DNA of 64,000 nt from Aurantiacibacter odishensis (GTDB taxonomy: Bacteria > Pseudomonadota > Alphaproteobacteria > Sphingomonadales > Sphingomonadaceae). The stretch is taken from the NCBI RefSeq assembly GCF_003605195.1, contig NZ_QYOS01000024.1, positions 62,001 through 126,000 of the forward strand, read 5' to 3'. The notes below the pieces were generated by a model. The model was not told the DNA's origin and ran no database searches. It worked only from the letters and a program-made list of their open reading frames with translations. Of this stretch, positions 51,005-60,375 are shown piece after piece. Every line of letters begins with the position of its first letter. The first letter of the stretch is position 1. Made by a program: the position numbers and the translations under genes.

Positions 51005-52119
51005 AGATCACCGCAGCCCTCTCCGGACGGGGCGGCGAAGCGCCGCAATTGGTCGAACTGGAACAGGAGGCCCCGCGCGCGGGCGAAATGCGCATTCGCC
51101 TTGTCGCCACCGGCATCTGCCATACGGACCTGCACGAACATCCCGGCAGGCACTCGCCCCAGCCGATCGTGCTGGGACACGAAGGCGCGGGCGTGGTGGA
51201 GGAACTGGGCGAGGGTGTGACGGACTTTGCCGTGGGCGACCACGTGATCCTTTCGGGCAATTCCTGCGGCCAGTGCCCAAGCTGCCTCGCCGGTCTTCCG
51301 ACATACTGTGACCTGGCCATGCCGCTGTGCTTCGGCGGCAAGCGGCTGGATGGCTCCACCGCGCTTTGTGCGGGCGACGAGACGGTGCATTCGCACTTTT
51401 TCGGCCAGTCCAGCTTCGCCACCCATTCCATCGTGCCCCAGCGCACGGCGGTGAAGATGGCGAAGGACCTGCCGCTGGAAAAACTCGGGCCGCTGGGCTG
51501 CGGTGTGGTGACGGGCGCTGGCGGCGTGATCGAGGCGCTGAAAGTCGGCTTCGGCGATACCATCGCTGTCTTCGGCACCGGCGGCGTGGGCCTGTCCGCC
51601 GTGATGGCGGCCAAGCTGGTGGGCGCGAAACGCATCGTGGCGGTGGACCTGTCTGACGAGCGGCTGGAAATGGCGCGCGAATTCGGCGCGACCGATACCT
51701 TCCGCGGCGACCAGGACGGGCTTGCCGATGCCATTCGCCAGGTGACCGGGCGAGGGGTGGACTACACTTTCAACACCACCAATGCGGGCGCGGTACACAC
51801 CCTTGCGCTGGAAGTGCTGGCGATGAATGGCATGGCCGGGTTCGTGGCCGCGCCGCTGCCGGACAAGGACGGGCCGTGGTCGCCGCAGATGTTCGCGATG
51901 CTGGCGGGCGGACGGCAGCTTCGCGGCATCCTTGGCGGCGACGCCAACCCGCGCACTTTCCTGCCGCAACTGGCTGAGTACTGGCGGCAGGGCCTGCTGC
52001 CGTTCGACCGAATGCTGAAATTCTATCCCTTTGCCGATATCGAGCGCGCCTTCGCCGACGCGAAAAGCGGCGTCGCGATCAAGCCTGTCCTGCTGATGGA
52101 GAGCCAAGATGACGCCTGA
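51001..52119 (+). CDS. Zinc-dependent alcohol dehydrogenase (MDR family)
   Basis: 372 residues from a GTG overlapping the preceding stop. Catalytic zinc ligands: Cys in [12 protein letters not shown] (about residue 40) and GHEGAGV (about 60). Structural zinc site C-x2-C-x2-C-x7-C in [20 protein letters not shown] fold GTGGVGLSA (about 196). The pattern resembles aryl- or class-III-type alcohol dehydrogenases. It would interconvert an alcohol and the aldehyde used by the upstream enzyme. It overlaps the esterase gene by 11 bp. Confidence 0.92.
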   Translation: MKITAALSGRGGEAPQLVELEQEAPRAGEMRIRLVATGICHTDLHEHPGRHSPQPIVLGHEGAGVVEELGEGVTDFAVGDHVILSGNSCGQCPSCLAGLPTYCDLAMPLCFGGKRLDGSTALCAGDETVHSHFFGQSSFATHSIVPQRTAVKMAKDLPLEKLGPLGCGVVTGAGGVIEALKVGFGDTIAVFGTGGVGLSAVMAAKLVGAKRIVAVDLSDERLEMAREFGATDTFRGDQDGLADAIRQVTGRGVDYTFNTTNAGAVHTLALEVLAMNGMAGFVAAPLPDKDGPWSPQMFAMLAGGRQLRGILGGDANPRTFLPQLAEYWRQGLLPFDRMLKFYPFADIERAFADAKSGVAIKPVLLMESQDDA

Positions 52120-52972
52120 CATGCGAACCGAACTGAAAGCGCTGGGAACGGAGCTTTCGCCCGAACTGCTGGGCGGCACGCAGGCCATGATGAAGGCGTT
52201 GAACAAGGGGCTTGCCGCAGAAACGCAGGTAACGCGCGATCTCGCCTATGGCCCCGACGAGCGGCATCGGCTGGACCTGTTCACCCAAGGCTCTCCTTCC
52301 GGCGCGCCGGTGCTGGTGTTCCTGCACGGCGGCGGCTTCGTGATGGGGGACAAGCATTCCGAAGGCTCCCCGTTCTATTCCAACATCGGCGATTTCGCCG
52401 CCCGCATGGGCTGGGTGGGCGTGACGGCGACCTATCGCCTTGCGCCTGCCCACCGTTTCCCCAGCGCCGTGGAGGACATGCGTCTGCTGGCCGAATGGCT
52501 GCGGTTGAACGTGGCTGAACACGGCGGCGACCCGGCGAAGATCGTGCTGATGGGCCAGAGCGCAGGCGCCAGCCACGTGGCGAACTACCTCGCCCACGCG
52601 CGCGACCACGCGAAGGGCATTGCCGGGGCCGTGTTCCTCAGCGGCATCTACGATACGCGCACCAGTGCGCAGAACGATTTCAACAAGGCCTATTACGGCG
52701 ACGACGAGAAGGGCTGGGGACCGGCTTCCGCGCTGGCGGGGCTGCTGGCATCGGGCGTGCCGATGCAGTTCAGCGTGGCGGAATTCGATCCCGACGATTT
52801 CCAGAAGCAGGCTGCGCAATTGGTCGCGCAATGGTCAGCAACCAAGGGCCGCCTGCCCGAGATGCATTACCTCACCGGCCACAACCACCTGACACCGGCC
52901 CTCTCGTTCGGCAGCAGCCAGACGGAGGTGGAGCGCATGGTGGCAGGTTTCGTGGATAGGGTGACGGGCTAG
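52109..52972 (+). CDS. Esterase/lipase, hormone-sensitive-lipase-like alpha/beta hydrolase
   Basis: 287 residues. Oxyanion motif HGGGFVMGD (about residues 72-80), nucleophile GQSAGASH (about 149-156), Asp in EFDPDDF and a late His in GHNHLTPA. Short-chain ester hydrolysis is the expected activity, e.g. of a hydroxycinnamate or acyl ester entering the pathway (inference). Last gene of the TonB-aldehyde dehydrogenase-alcohol dehydrogenase-esterase run; starts inside the upstream gene. Confidence 0.88.
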   Translation: MTPDMRTELKALGTELSPELLGGTQAMMKALNKGLAAETQVTRDLAYGPDERHRLDLFTQGSPSGAPVLVFLHGGGFVMGDKHSEGSPFYSNIGDFAARMGWVGVTATYRLAPAHRFPSAVEDMRLLAEWLRLNVAEHGGDPAKIVLMGQSAGASHVANYLAHARDHAKGIAGAVFLSGIYDTRTSAQNDFNKAYYGDDEKGWGPASALAGLLASGVPMQFSVAEFDPDDFQKQAAQLVAQWSATKGRLPEMHYLTGHNHLTPALSFGSSQTEVERMVAGFVDRVTG

Positions 52973-52978
52973 CCCTCC

Positions 52979-53095
52979 TCAGGGCCAGTAGGCTTCCTTG
53001 CGGCGACGCTTGCGGACGCGCTGCATCTGCCAGTAGGCGACGAGGCATCCGATAACGACCAGGGCGATAAGGGCGATCCCCACGAGTTCACGCAT
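52979..53095 (-). CDS. 38-residue single-helix membrane protein
   Basis: A short frame, ATG at 53095 to TGA at 52979. It encodes one hydrophobic helix (ELVGIALIALVVIGCLVAYW) followed by a basic tail (QRVRKRRRK) ending in YWP. The positive-inside charge makes it a plausible bitopic inner-membrane protein. The upstream purine run GGAAAG is a weak ribosome site. It lies between the esterase and DksA-like genes and otherwise fills an unexplained gap. I do not recognise the family. Confidence 0.5.
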   Translation of the reverse strand: MRELVGIALIALVVIGCLVAYWQMQRVRKRRRKEAYWP

Positions 53096-53185
53096 TTCAC
53101 TTTCAACTTTCCGGTTTCCCCCCGGTCACATGGCTTTCAACACATGGACCAGGGGATGTATCCGGAAAATCCCGTGAATTCGCCG

Positions 53186-53506
53186 CTATCCCTTCTTCGC
53201 GCAGTTTATGCAGAGTGCTGATTCGGGTCGCGCTTCCAGCCGCCCGTCGGAAATCTCCTCCCCGCATTCGACGCAATAGCCGTATTCGCCCTTCTCGATG
53301 CGATCGAGCGCGCGCTTGGTAGAGGTGATCTCGCGCGTCACCAGCCTGCCCTGCGCTTCCAGGCTCTCGTCATCCTCCATCTGCACGGCGCGTTCGCTGG
53401 AATCGGGATCGTGCGGCTCGTCCAGATCGCGCTCGATCCGTTCGAGACGGCTTTCCAGTTCGCGCAACTGTTCTTCCAGGCGGGCCTTGTACTTGTCGTC
53501 GCTCAT
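53186..53506 (-). CDS. DksA/TraR-family zinc-finger protein
   Basis: 106 residues: a charged N-terminal coiled coil (RLEEQLRELESRLERIERDL, about residues 7-26), an acidic stretch, and a C-terminal zinc finger C-x2-C-x17-C-x2-C (CVECGEEISDG to CINCAKKG). DksA-type proteins enter the RNA polymerase secondary channel; short ones like this are usually of uncertain target. Its ATG overlaps the stop of the second dioxygenase gene (ATGA), an unusual coupling of a regulator-type protein to a catabolic enzyme. Confidence 0.88.
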   Translation of the reverse strand: MSDDKYKARLEEQLRELESRLERIERDLDEPHDPDSSERAVQMEDDESLEAQGRLVTREITSTKRALDRIEKGEYGYCVECGEEISDGRLEARPESALCINCAKKG

Positions 53507-54933
53507 GCTGCTTTCTCCGAAGGAACCCAGCAGCCGTGAAAGGCCATGGGCATGGCAAAGGGTAGCTTGATGGTCGCCAGCGGCGGCTTGCTCACGTCGT
53601 TGCCGTCGAGGATCAGCAGGTCGGCCCGCTTTTCTTCGAACCGGTCGACCACGGTCAGGATATAACCGTCGCCTTCGGGCGCATCGGGTGCGCGGGGGAT
53701 GAAGACAGGCTCCTGTGCGGCGGCACCGGCCAGTTCGTGGACCCGCAGTTCGCCCCCAAGGCCAGACTGGTCCCACATGATCTGGCCCACGCCCATCTGG
53801 GGAAAATCGCGCAGGGCGAAATAGCCGATGGAATGTTTCGACATGGCAAAGCGATCGTCGATCTTGGGCATGTCGCCCAGCGCACCCTCGACTGGGTGCA
53901 GGCTGACGGCCTCGTCTTCCGGTTTCGACAGGTCGAAGACGATGCGGGTGATCTGGGTGATCGTCTCAGGCATGGTGGGGAAGCGGCCGGACTTGTCGGC
54001 GAAGAAGCTGAAGCAATTGCCCGGCGATGCCGGCGTATCGAGGATCACGCGGTCGCCTTCGGTGTAGGCGTTCATCACGTGCCCCATCACGAGGCCGGGA
54101 ATGTCGAACCAGCGCATGTCCCTGGCCGGGTCCCCGTCGCGGGGCATCACGCCCCACTTGCTCGGCAGGTCCGGATCGTATTCGTAATAGGCCCCACCTT
54201 CGCGCAGGCGGGCTTCGTCGGCAACCAGTGGCATGATCGGGAAGACGAGGTGCTCGCGCGTCACGCCCCAGTCGTGGCTAAGACCGGGGAAAGGCGTTTC
54301 GAACATCTGTTCGCGCACCAGCTTTCCGTCCTTGTCGAACACGTGGAGGCTGGCAGTCGTGCTCGGCTCTCCGTCGGCAAAGACGCCGTAGCTCCACCAT
54401 TCGCCGGTTTCCGGATCGATTTTGGGATGCGCGGTCAGCGCCGTGCTCTTGAGATCGCCGAAATCGCCGACGCCTTTCGTTTCCAGCGTGTTCATGTCGA
54501 GTTCGTAGGGGCGGGAATCCTCGCGCAGTGCATAGAGCTTGCCGTGATGCTCGAATGCGTAGGTGTTGCCGGTGTTGTCGCGCTGCGGAAGGTTGGAGAC
54601 GCTGGGATCGTCGGTGTATTTGTTGCGGTAGTGGCCGTAGAGGCGTCGCCGCGCGCCGCGCTCTGCCTTCAGGCGCTCGGTCTGCACATAGCGGCTGCGG
54701 AAGGACACGTGGCCGTCCTCGAAACGGAACGCGCTTACCATGCCATCGCCATTGAGGATGATGTCATCCTCCAGGCTGGGATACTGGCGATCGCCCCCGC
54801 TGCGGAAATAGGAGCCTTCCAGTTCCGGCGGGATTTCACCTTCCACTTCGCATTCGAACACGTCGGCCTCAAACCGCATGGGCTTGCGCTCCTGCAGCCC
54901 GAAACTGGCGAAGGGGTGAAATACTTCCGGCAT
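53503..54933 (-). CDS. Lignostilbene-dioxygenase-type carotenoid cleavage oxygenase (LSD2)
   Basis: 476 residues with the four iron His ligands in TAHPKIDP, GLSHDWGV, GHVMNAYTEGD and AFHGCW. It is clearly diverged from LSD1. The Tyr of the HYRN motif is kept, but the Lys that contacts the phenol in stilbene-cleaving enzymes is replaced by Arg (LREDSRP), after a two-residue insertion. Substrate preference may thus differ. ATG at 54933 with GGGAGAG upstream. Divergent from an NTF2-like gene 80 bp away; no TAACR-type operator in that gap. Confidence 0.87.
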   Translation of the reverse strand: MPEVFHPFASFGLQERKPMRFEADVFECEVEGEIPPELEGSYFRSGGDRQYPSLEDDIILNGDGMVSAFRFEDGHVSFRSRYVQTERLKAERGARRRLYGHYRNKYTDDPSVSNLPQRDNTGNTYAFEHHGKLYALREDSRPYELDMNTLETKGVGDFGDLKSTALTAHPKIDPETGEWWSYGVFADGEPSTTASLHVFDKDGKLVREQMFETPFPGLSHDWGVTREHLVFPIMPLVADEARLREGGAYYEYDPDLPSKWGVMPRDGDPARDMRWFDIPGLVMGHVMNAYTEGDRVILDTPASPGNCFSFFADKSGRFPTMPETITQITRIVFDLSKPEDEAVSLHPVEGALGDMPKIDDRFAMSKHSIGYFALRDFPQMGVGQIMWDQSGLGGELRVHELAGAAAQEPVFIPRAPDAPEGDGYILTVVDRFEEKRADLLILDGNDVSKPPLATIKLPFAMPMAFHGCWVPSEKAA

Positions 54934-55013
54934 TGCTCTCTCCCGTGTTACCCCTTGATTGAAATGCCTATAGCGCCGCATTGCAAGCGCGCATTTGACG
55001 GGAGACAAAATCA

Positions 55014-55583
55014 ATGAGTGCAAGTCAGGGCGCGTGCTGGCCGGACGGGGTGCCGCAAGTGATGCCGGCAGAGGACCGCGGCGAGATCGAGGAACTTTAC
55101 GCCCGCTATGCCTGGGGCATAGACCTGGCGGACGAGGAGCAGGCCATCGCCACCTTCGCCCGCGATGCCGAGTTCGATCACCTGTGGCAGGGCCGCGTGA
55201 AAGGGCACGATGCCATCCGTGAGAACCTGCGTTCGCTGTGGTACGATCGGCAGCACTGGTGGTATGGCCGCCAACACTTGATGAACCAGTTCATCATGGA
55301 CCCGCATCCCGAAGGCGCGCGGGTGCGCTGCTTCTTCCAGATCGTGCAGTGGAACGCCGACTATCGTACCAATTTCGTGTTCGGCATCGGTACGCGGGAC
55401 GACCGGCTAATCAAGGAAGACGGTCGCTGGAAGTTCTGGCGGCTGACAGTGAACGCCTGGACTGAGGTGGACCAGGTGCCGTGGAAGGGCGAGCGCAAGC
55501 TGCCCCAGCGCCCGCCCTATCGCAGCCTGCCCGCCGACACCCGGCCCTTCGACGAGCAGACGAAGGACCCCTTCGAGGATTAG
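55014..55583 (+). CDS. SnoaL/NTF2-like protein
   Basis: 189 residues. The SnoaL-type core includes EEQAIATFARDAEFDH (about residues 41-56), GRVKGHDAIRENLRSLW, and a late RWKFWRLTVNAWTEVD. The N-terminal about 15 residues and Pro-rich C-terminal tail are extra. It is divergent from LSD2, which makes a lyase-then-dioxygenase pair an attractive guess, by analogy with sphingomonad gamma-formaldehyde lyases that generate stilbenes. Ribosome site GGGAGA. It overlaps the convergent ppx by 4 bp. Confidence 0.8.
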   Translation: MSASQGACWPDGVPQVMPAEDRGEIEELYARYAWGIDLADEEQAIATFARDAEFDHLWQGRVKGHDAIRENLRSLWYDRQHWWYGRQHLMNQFIMDPHPEGARVRCFFQIVQWNADYRTNFVFGIGTRDDRLIKEDGRWKFWRLTVNAWTEVDQVPWKGERKLPQRPPYRSLPADTRPFDEQTKDPFED

Positions 55584-57067
55584 GCTTCGACGATCCCCTC
55601 GCAGCCGAGCCACCCGGCGAGCTTCGCCAGTTCGGTCTCGACCTGTTCGGACACCAGCTGCGCGCGGCCCGGCTCCAGCCATAGCTTCAGCACGTCGCCC
55701 TCGCGCGTCAGCCTGCTCGACAGCAGTGACAGGCGCGAGCCTGCGCCGAGGCGGCGGCAGAGGCGATAGGCGAGGCCCCAAGCGGTCGCCTCGTGAAGCG
55801 CCTCCTGGCTCGCCACCGCTTCGAGTTCGGGCATCGGCGCAAGCTGGCCGTTCGCCCCGCGCAAGGCCGCAGCCAGCATGGCGCGGCCCTTGTGCGTGAT
55901 GCCCAGCCAGCGCTTGTCGAGCGCCCAGTCTATCGAGTGCTTTAGCCGCATGTTCGGCTCCAGCCGCCACTGCGCCTGCGCCAGCATGTTCGCCGCCAGC
56001 CGCAAACGCTCGCTGCCGTTGGTGCCGGAGCGGGCGGCGTCGGATGTCCACGCGGCGATCTGCGCGGCCATTGTCTGCGATGCGCCGCGCGGTTCGGTGA
56101 AGTGCGAAATCGCCGCCAGCAGCGGGTCCAGCTTCTGCGCGCCGTCCGACAGGTCTCGGTAGAGCACCCCCTCGCGAAGGCCCCACGACGAAAACACGAG
56201 GCCTTCCGGTTTCAGCGCCGCCAGCAGCGGGCGCAGCATGGCGGCAGCGTTGGGCAGACCTTCCGCGCGGTTCGCAGAAATGCCGGGAATGTTGGCCAGC
56301 TTCTCGGGCGATATTTGCGCCAGTTTCTTGGCGTACTTGTCCGCTTCGGCAACGGACAGGGTGAAGCCCTGCGGATCGGTGAGCGGGTAATTGGTCTTGT
56401 GAATGGCGTAGGCTGCCAGAGCGCGCCATGTTCCGCCCACCATGAACAACGGGCCGGGATGCACGCTAGCCCAGTCGGCGCGTCCCATCTCGCCCTTGAT
56501 CGTCTTGTTGAACGCCTTGGTCCCGCTTTCGCGCAGGGCTGGCAAGCGCAGGGTGCCGAGCGGCAGGCTGACGCCGTGCGAAGCCTCGCCATTGCCGATG
56601 GCCACCAGTTCCAGGCTGCCGCCGCCAAGGTCCGCCACCACCCCCGTCGCGCCGGGAAAGGCGCCGATCACGCCGTAGGCGGAGGTGATTGCCTCCTCCT
56701 CGCCGGAAAGCACTTCCACCTTGAGGCCCAGAGCTTCCACCTGCTTGACGAATTTCGGCCCGTTCTTCGCATCGCGCACGGCAGCGGTCGCGACGGTGCG
56801 CACGTTCGTCACCTCGATATCCTTGAGGATGGTGGCAAAACGGTTGAGCCCGCGCATGGCGATTGCGATGGCCTCGGGCGGCATCTTCCCCGTTCGCGCG
56901 AGATCGCGGCCAAGCTGCGCCGTCACCTTTTCGTTGAGCCAGACGTCGGGCGCGCGCTGCGGGCCGGAATAGACCACCAGTCGCACCGTGTTGGAGCCGA
57001 TATCGATCACCGCGCGCTGCGGTCTTACGGCATTCTTCGCCCGCTGGCTGGCGAAGGTCGCCGTCAT
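55580..57067 (-). CDS. ppx: Exopolyphosphatase / guanosine pentaphosphatase family
   Basis: 495 residues. N-terminal RAVIDIGSNTVRLVVYS (about residues 18-34) and VVADLGGGSLEL (about 137) are the phosphate-binding loops of the ASKHA-fold Ppx/GppA family; the C-terminal part (from about residue 320) resembles the HD-like domain. It releases terminal phosphates from polyphosphate. Its ATG overlaps the ppk stop (ATGA), forming a ppk-ppx operon for polyphosphate turnover. Confidence 0.93.
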   Translation of the reverse strand: MTATFASQRAKNAVRPQRAVIDIGSNTVRLVVYSGPQRAPDVWLNEKVTAQLGRDLARTGKMPPEAIAIAMRGLNRFATILKDIEVTNVRTVATAAVRDAKNGPKFVKQVEALGLKVEVLSGEEEAITSAYGVIGAFPGATGVVADLGGGSLELVAIGNGEASHGVSLPLGTLRLPALRESGTKAFNKTIKGEMGRADWASVHPGPLFMVGGTWRALAAYAIHKTNYPLTDPQGFTLSVAEADKYAKKLAQISPEKLANIPGISANRAEGLPNAAAMLRPLLAALKPEGLVFSSWGLREGVLYRDLSDGAQKLDPLLAAISHFTEPRGASQTMAAQIAAWTSDAARSGTNGSERLRLAANMLAQAQWRLEPNMRLKHSIDWALDKRWLGITHKGRAMLAAALRGANGQLAPMPELEAVASQEALHEATAWGLAYRLCRRLGAGSRLSLLSSRLTREGDVLKLWLEPGRAQLVSEQVETELAKLAGWLGCEGIVEA

Positions 57068-59259
57068 ACGGCTCCCTTGCGCAGCGTCAGCTTGGGAATG
57101 CGATCTTCCTTCAGCGCGTCTCCGCGGCCGGACAAGGACGGGTTGGTCATGAAGTATTCGTGACAGTTGAATCCGTCTTCCTCAAGTCCGGGCTCGCTTT
57201 CCACGCGCTCGTAATCCCCGGTTTCGCCGTCCAGCAGCCAGCTCTGCTCTGTATCGAGAAGGTTCGCCAGCAGCACCTGTTCGAGCACCTGATCGTGCAC
57301 GGTATCGTTGATAATCGGCACCAGCGCCTCCACCCGGCGATAGAGGTTGCGGTCCATAACATCGGCGCTGGAGATGTAGACCTTGGCCTTGTCGCTGGGC
57401 AGCGGCTGGCCGTTGCCGAAGGCGTAGATGCGGCCATGCTCCAGGAAGCGGCCGATGATGGATTTCACCGTGATATTGTCCGAGAGGCCGGGCACACCGG
57501 GGCGCAGGCAGCAGATGCCGCGGCACACTATCACCACCTGCACGCCCGCCTGGCTCGCTTCGTACAGCTTGTCGATCACGGTCTTCTCGGTGATCTGGTT
57601 CAGCTTCCACCAGATCGTGGCGGGCTTGCCCTCGCGCGCGAAAGCGATCTCCGCCTCGATATCGGCCAGCAGCCTGTCGCGCAGATTCAGCGGGGATATG
57701 GCCAGCCGTTCCAGCCGGTCAGGCTCGACATAGCCGGTGATGAAATTGAACAGCTTTGCCGCATCGCGCCCCAGCGCGGGATCGGCAGTGAAGTAGCTGA
57801 GATCGGTGTAGATCTTGGTGGTGACGGGGTGATAGTTGCCCGTGCCGAAATGGCAGTAGGTGCGATAGCCGCCGTCTTCCTGCCGCACTACCATGCTGAT
57901 CTTGGCGTGGGTCTTCCAGTCGATGAAACCGTAGATCACCTGCACACCGGAGCGTTCCAGCTCGCCCGCCCACTTGAGATTCTGCTCCTCGTCGAAGCGG
58001 GCTTTGAGTTCCACCACGGCTGTCACGGACTTGCCGTTCTCCGCTGCCTCGCACAGCGCGTTGATGACGGAGGATTGCTGGCCCGCGCGGTAGAGCGACT
58101 GCTTGATCGAGACGACGTTGGGATCGGCTGCCGCCTGGCGCAGGAAATCGACCACCACCTCGAAGCTCTCGTAAGGGTGGTGGATCACCATGTCCTTTTC
58201 GTGGATGGCGGCGAATACGTCGCCGTCGTGCTCCATCACCCGTTCGGGATAGCGGGGGGAGAAGGGCGGGAACTTCAGGTCCGGGCGGTCCTCCTCCACC
58301 ACTTCGGCAAGGCCGACGATGCCCAGCATCCCGCTGGTCTTGGTGATGGAGGCCTGCTCCAACTCCAGCTTGTCGCGCAGCAGCTCCTCGGCCTCGGCAT
58401 CGAAACCCTCGTCGATTTCCAGCATGATCACCTGCCCACGACGGCGGCGCTGGATAGCGCTGCGGAAATAGCGCACGAGGTCCTCGGCCTCCTCCTCCAC
58501 CTCGATATCGCTGTCGCGCAGCACGCGGAACACGCCGTCGCCGGTGATGGTGAAGCCGGGGAACAGCAGGTTGGCAAAGCGCACCACCAGCCGCTCGATG
58601 GCGACGTAGATCGCCTCGTCGCCGGCGACCTCTTCAGGGATGCGGACGAAGCGCGGCAGGGCGCTGGGGATCAGCACCATCTCGACAAGCTGGCTGCCGT
58701 CCTCGTTGCGCGTCAGATTGAACAGCGCCCCGATGCCGAGGTTGGCGACGAAGGGGAAGGGGTGCGCGGGGTCGATCGCCTGCGGGGTGATGACCGGCAT
58801 GATGTGGTCAAGGAAATACTGCCGCAGCCACGCGTCGGATGCCTCGTCCAGCCGGTCCTCGCCCTTGATGTGGATCCCCTGCTCGGCCAGCAGCGGCAGC
58901 AGTTCCAGCAGGGCGGCCTGCTGCCGTTCCTCCAGCTCGCGGAACCGGGCGCCGAGCGCGGCAAGTTGCTGTTTGGGCGTGCGCGCATCGAGCGACATTT
59001 CCGCCACCCCGCTGCGTACCTGTCCCGCAAGCCCGGCCACGCGGATCATCATGAACTCGTCGAGATTGCTGCCGGAGATCGAGAGAAAGCGCATCCGCTC
59101 CAGCAGCGGGTAGGACGCCCGCCGCGCCTCTTCCAGCACGCGTTCGTTGAACGACAGCCACGACATCTCGCGGTTGAAATAGCGTTCCTCGGGAGGAAGC
59201 TGTTCCGGATCGATCGCGGCGGATTGCTCGGCTTCGGGCGTATCGGGGGCGGTGCTCAT
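57064..59259 (-). CDS. ppk: Polyphosphate kinase 1
   Basis: 731 residues, normal for PPK1. N-terminal FNREMSWLSFNERVLEEA (about residues 28-45), KQSLYRAGQQS (about 382), and the active-site block CHFGTGNYHP (His about residue 456), with later RGICCLRPGVPG and YISSADVMDRN. It makes polyphosphate from ATP reversibly. It is the first gene of ppk-ppx and is unrelated in function to the adjacent secretion genes. Confidence 0.96.
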   Translation of the reverse strand: MSTAPDTPEAEQSAAIDPEQLPPEERYFNREMSWLSFNERVLEEARRASYPLLERMRFLSISGSNLDEFMMIRVAGLAGQVRSGVAEMSLDARTPKQQLAALGARFRELEERQQAALLELLPLLAEQGIHIKGEDRLDEASDAWLRQYFLDHIMPVITPQAIDPAHPFPFVANLGIGALFNLTRNEDGSQLVEMVLIPSALPRFVRIPEEVAGDEAIYVAIERLVVRFANLLFPGFTITGDGVFRVLRDSDIEVEEEAEDLVRYFRSAIQRRRRGQVIMLEIDEGFDAEAEELLRDKLELEQASITKTSGMLGIVGLAEVVEEDRPDLKFPPFSPRYPERVMEHDGDVFAAIHEKDMVIHHPYESFEVVVDFLRQAAADPNVVSIKQSLYRAGQQSSVINALCEAAENGKSVTAVVELKARFDEEQNLKWAGELERSGVQVIYGFIDWKTHAKISMVVRQEDGGYRTYCHFGTGNYHPVTTKIYTDLSYFTADPALGRDAAKLFNFITGYVEPDRLERLAISPLNLRDRLLADIEAEIAFAREGKPATIWWKLNQITEKTVIDKLYEASQAGVQVVIVCRGICCLRPGVPGLSDNITVKSIIGRFLEHGRIYAFGNGQPLPSDKAKVYISSADVMDRNLYRRVEALVPIINDTVHDQVLEQVLLANLLDTEQSWLLDGETGDYERVESEPGLEEDGFNCHEYFMTNPSLSGRGDALKEDRIPKLTLRKGAV

Positions 59260-59282
59260 CGGTCCTCGAAAATGTCAGGGAA

Positions 59283-59307
59283 GGGCAGGGTGAATCGGCG
59301 CCTGCCC
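59283..59307. terminator. Hairpin between virB11 and ppk
   Basis: A perfect 7-bp stem, GGGCAGG/CCTGCCC, in the 49-bp gap. On the minus strand it is followed by TTCCCTGACATTTT, an interrupted T-rich stretch; it may end the virB transcript. Confidence 0.45.
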
Positions 59308-59308
59308 G

Positions 59309-60367
59309 TCAGTTCCAGGTTTCCACCAGATCGCTGGCGCGCGCAATGGCGGCGATGCCGCGCTTGCCCTCTGCGCGTTTCAACTGGACGATCACGTCGA
59401 TCACGCTGGCGGCGTAGGCGATGGTGTCGCTGCGCGTCAGGCCGATGCCGGTCTGCATCACCATCAGGCTAAGCTGCTCCAGTGCACCGCGCAGGGAATT
59501 GGCGTGAATGGTGGAGAAGCTGCCGGGATGGCCGGTGTTGATCGCGCGCAGGAAGCTGACGCTCTCCGCGCCGCGCAGTTCGCCCAGCACGATCCGGTCG
59601 GGCCGCAGGCGCAGGGCAGATTGCAGCAATTCGTTGGCCGTCACCTTGGCCTCGCCCAGTTCGCCCTTCACGGCGACGAGGCCTACGGCGTTCGCGCCGG
59701 GGAACTTCAGTTCTGGCGTATCCTCCACCATAACCACCCGCTCCTCACGCGGGATTTCGCCCAGCATGGCGTTGAGGAAGGTGGTCTTGCCGGTGGATGT
59801 GCCGCCGGAAATGAGGATGGTCTTCTTTGCCTTGATCGCGGCGCGCAGGAAATCGATCGGCGCATCCTGCGGATCGGGCATGTCCGCCTCGCTCGGCTGC
59901 ACGAGCGGACCGGCGTCGTAGGCATCGAGCGGCAGGTCCAGCCGGCGGTGGCGGCGCACGGCCATGGCCCAGTGCTTGCGCGTGGCGGGCGGACCGCAGA
60001 ACTGGATGCGCGCCCCGTCGGGCAGGGTCGCGCCCAGCAACGGGTGTTCGCGGTTGATGCCCTGGTGGCTGATGCGCGCCACCTGTTCGGCCAGACGCTG
60101 GATCAGCTTGTCGTCGACCGCATCCAGCTCAACACGCTGCATTCCGGGATGGGCGGCATCCTCCACCCACATCTCGCCCGGCTTGTTGACGAGGATTTCT
60201 GTTACGGTGTCCCGCTCCAGCCAGTCCTTGAACGGCGCGAGGTAGGCGTCGAGGTAGACCGAGCCGCTGGGAACCTGCGGCGCATCGGCAGGAGGCCCTG
60301 CCGCGATCGGCGCGCCTTCGTCGTCACGCTCCGGCTTGTCGCCAAGGTGGTGGATTTCGGCGGTCAC
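59309..60367 (-). CDS. virB11: Type IV secretion ATPase VirB11
   Basis: 352 residues. Walker A SGGTSTGKTTF (about residues 189-199), Asp/Glu-rich VVMVEDTPELKFP, and LRPDRIVLGELRGAES, then GHPGSFSTIHANS: the canonical secretion-ATPase signature. It powers substrate translocation and pilus dynamics at the inner membrane. The start appears to be a GTG at 60367, with a weak GAGG upstream, 8 bp after virB10. Last gene of the visible operon. Confidence 0.94.
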   Translation of the reverse strand: MTAEIHHLGDKPERDDEGAPIAAGPPADAPQVPSGSVYLDAYLAPFKDWLERDTVTEILVNKPGEMWVEDAAHPGMQRVELDAVDDKLIQRLAEQVARISHQGINREHPLLGATLPDGARIQFCGPPATRKHWAMAVRRHRRLDLPLDAYDAGPLVQPSEADMPDPQDAPIDFLRAAIKAKKTILISGGTSTGKTTFLNAMLGEIPREERVVMVEDTPELKFPGANAVGLVAVKGELGEAKVTANELLQSALRLRPDRIVLGELRGAESVSFLRAINTGHPGSFSTIHANSLRGALEQLSLMVMQTGIGLTRSDTIAYAASVIDVIVQLKRAEGKRGIAAIARASDLVETWN

Positions 60368-60375
60368 GGCTGGCC

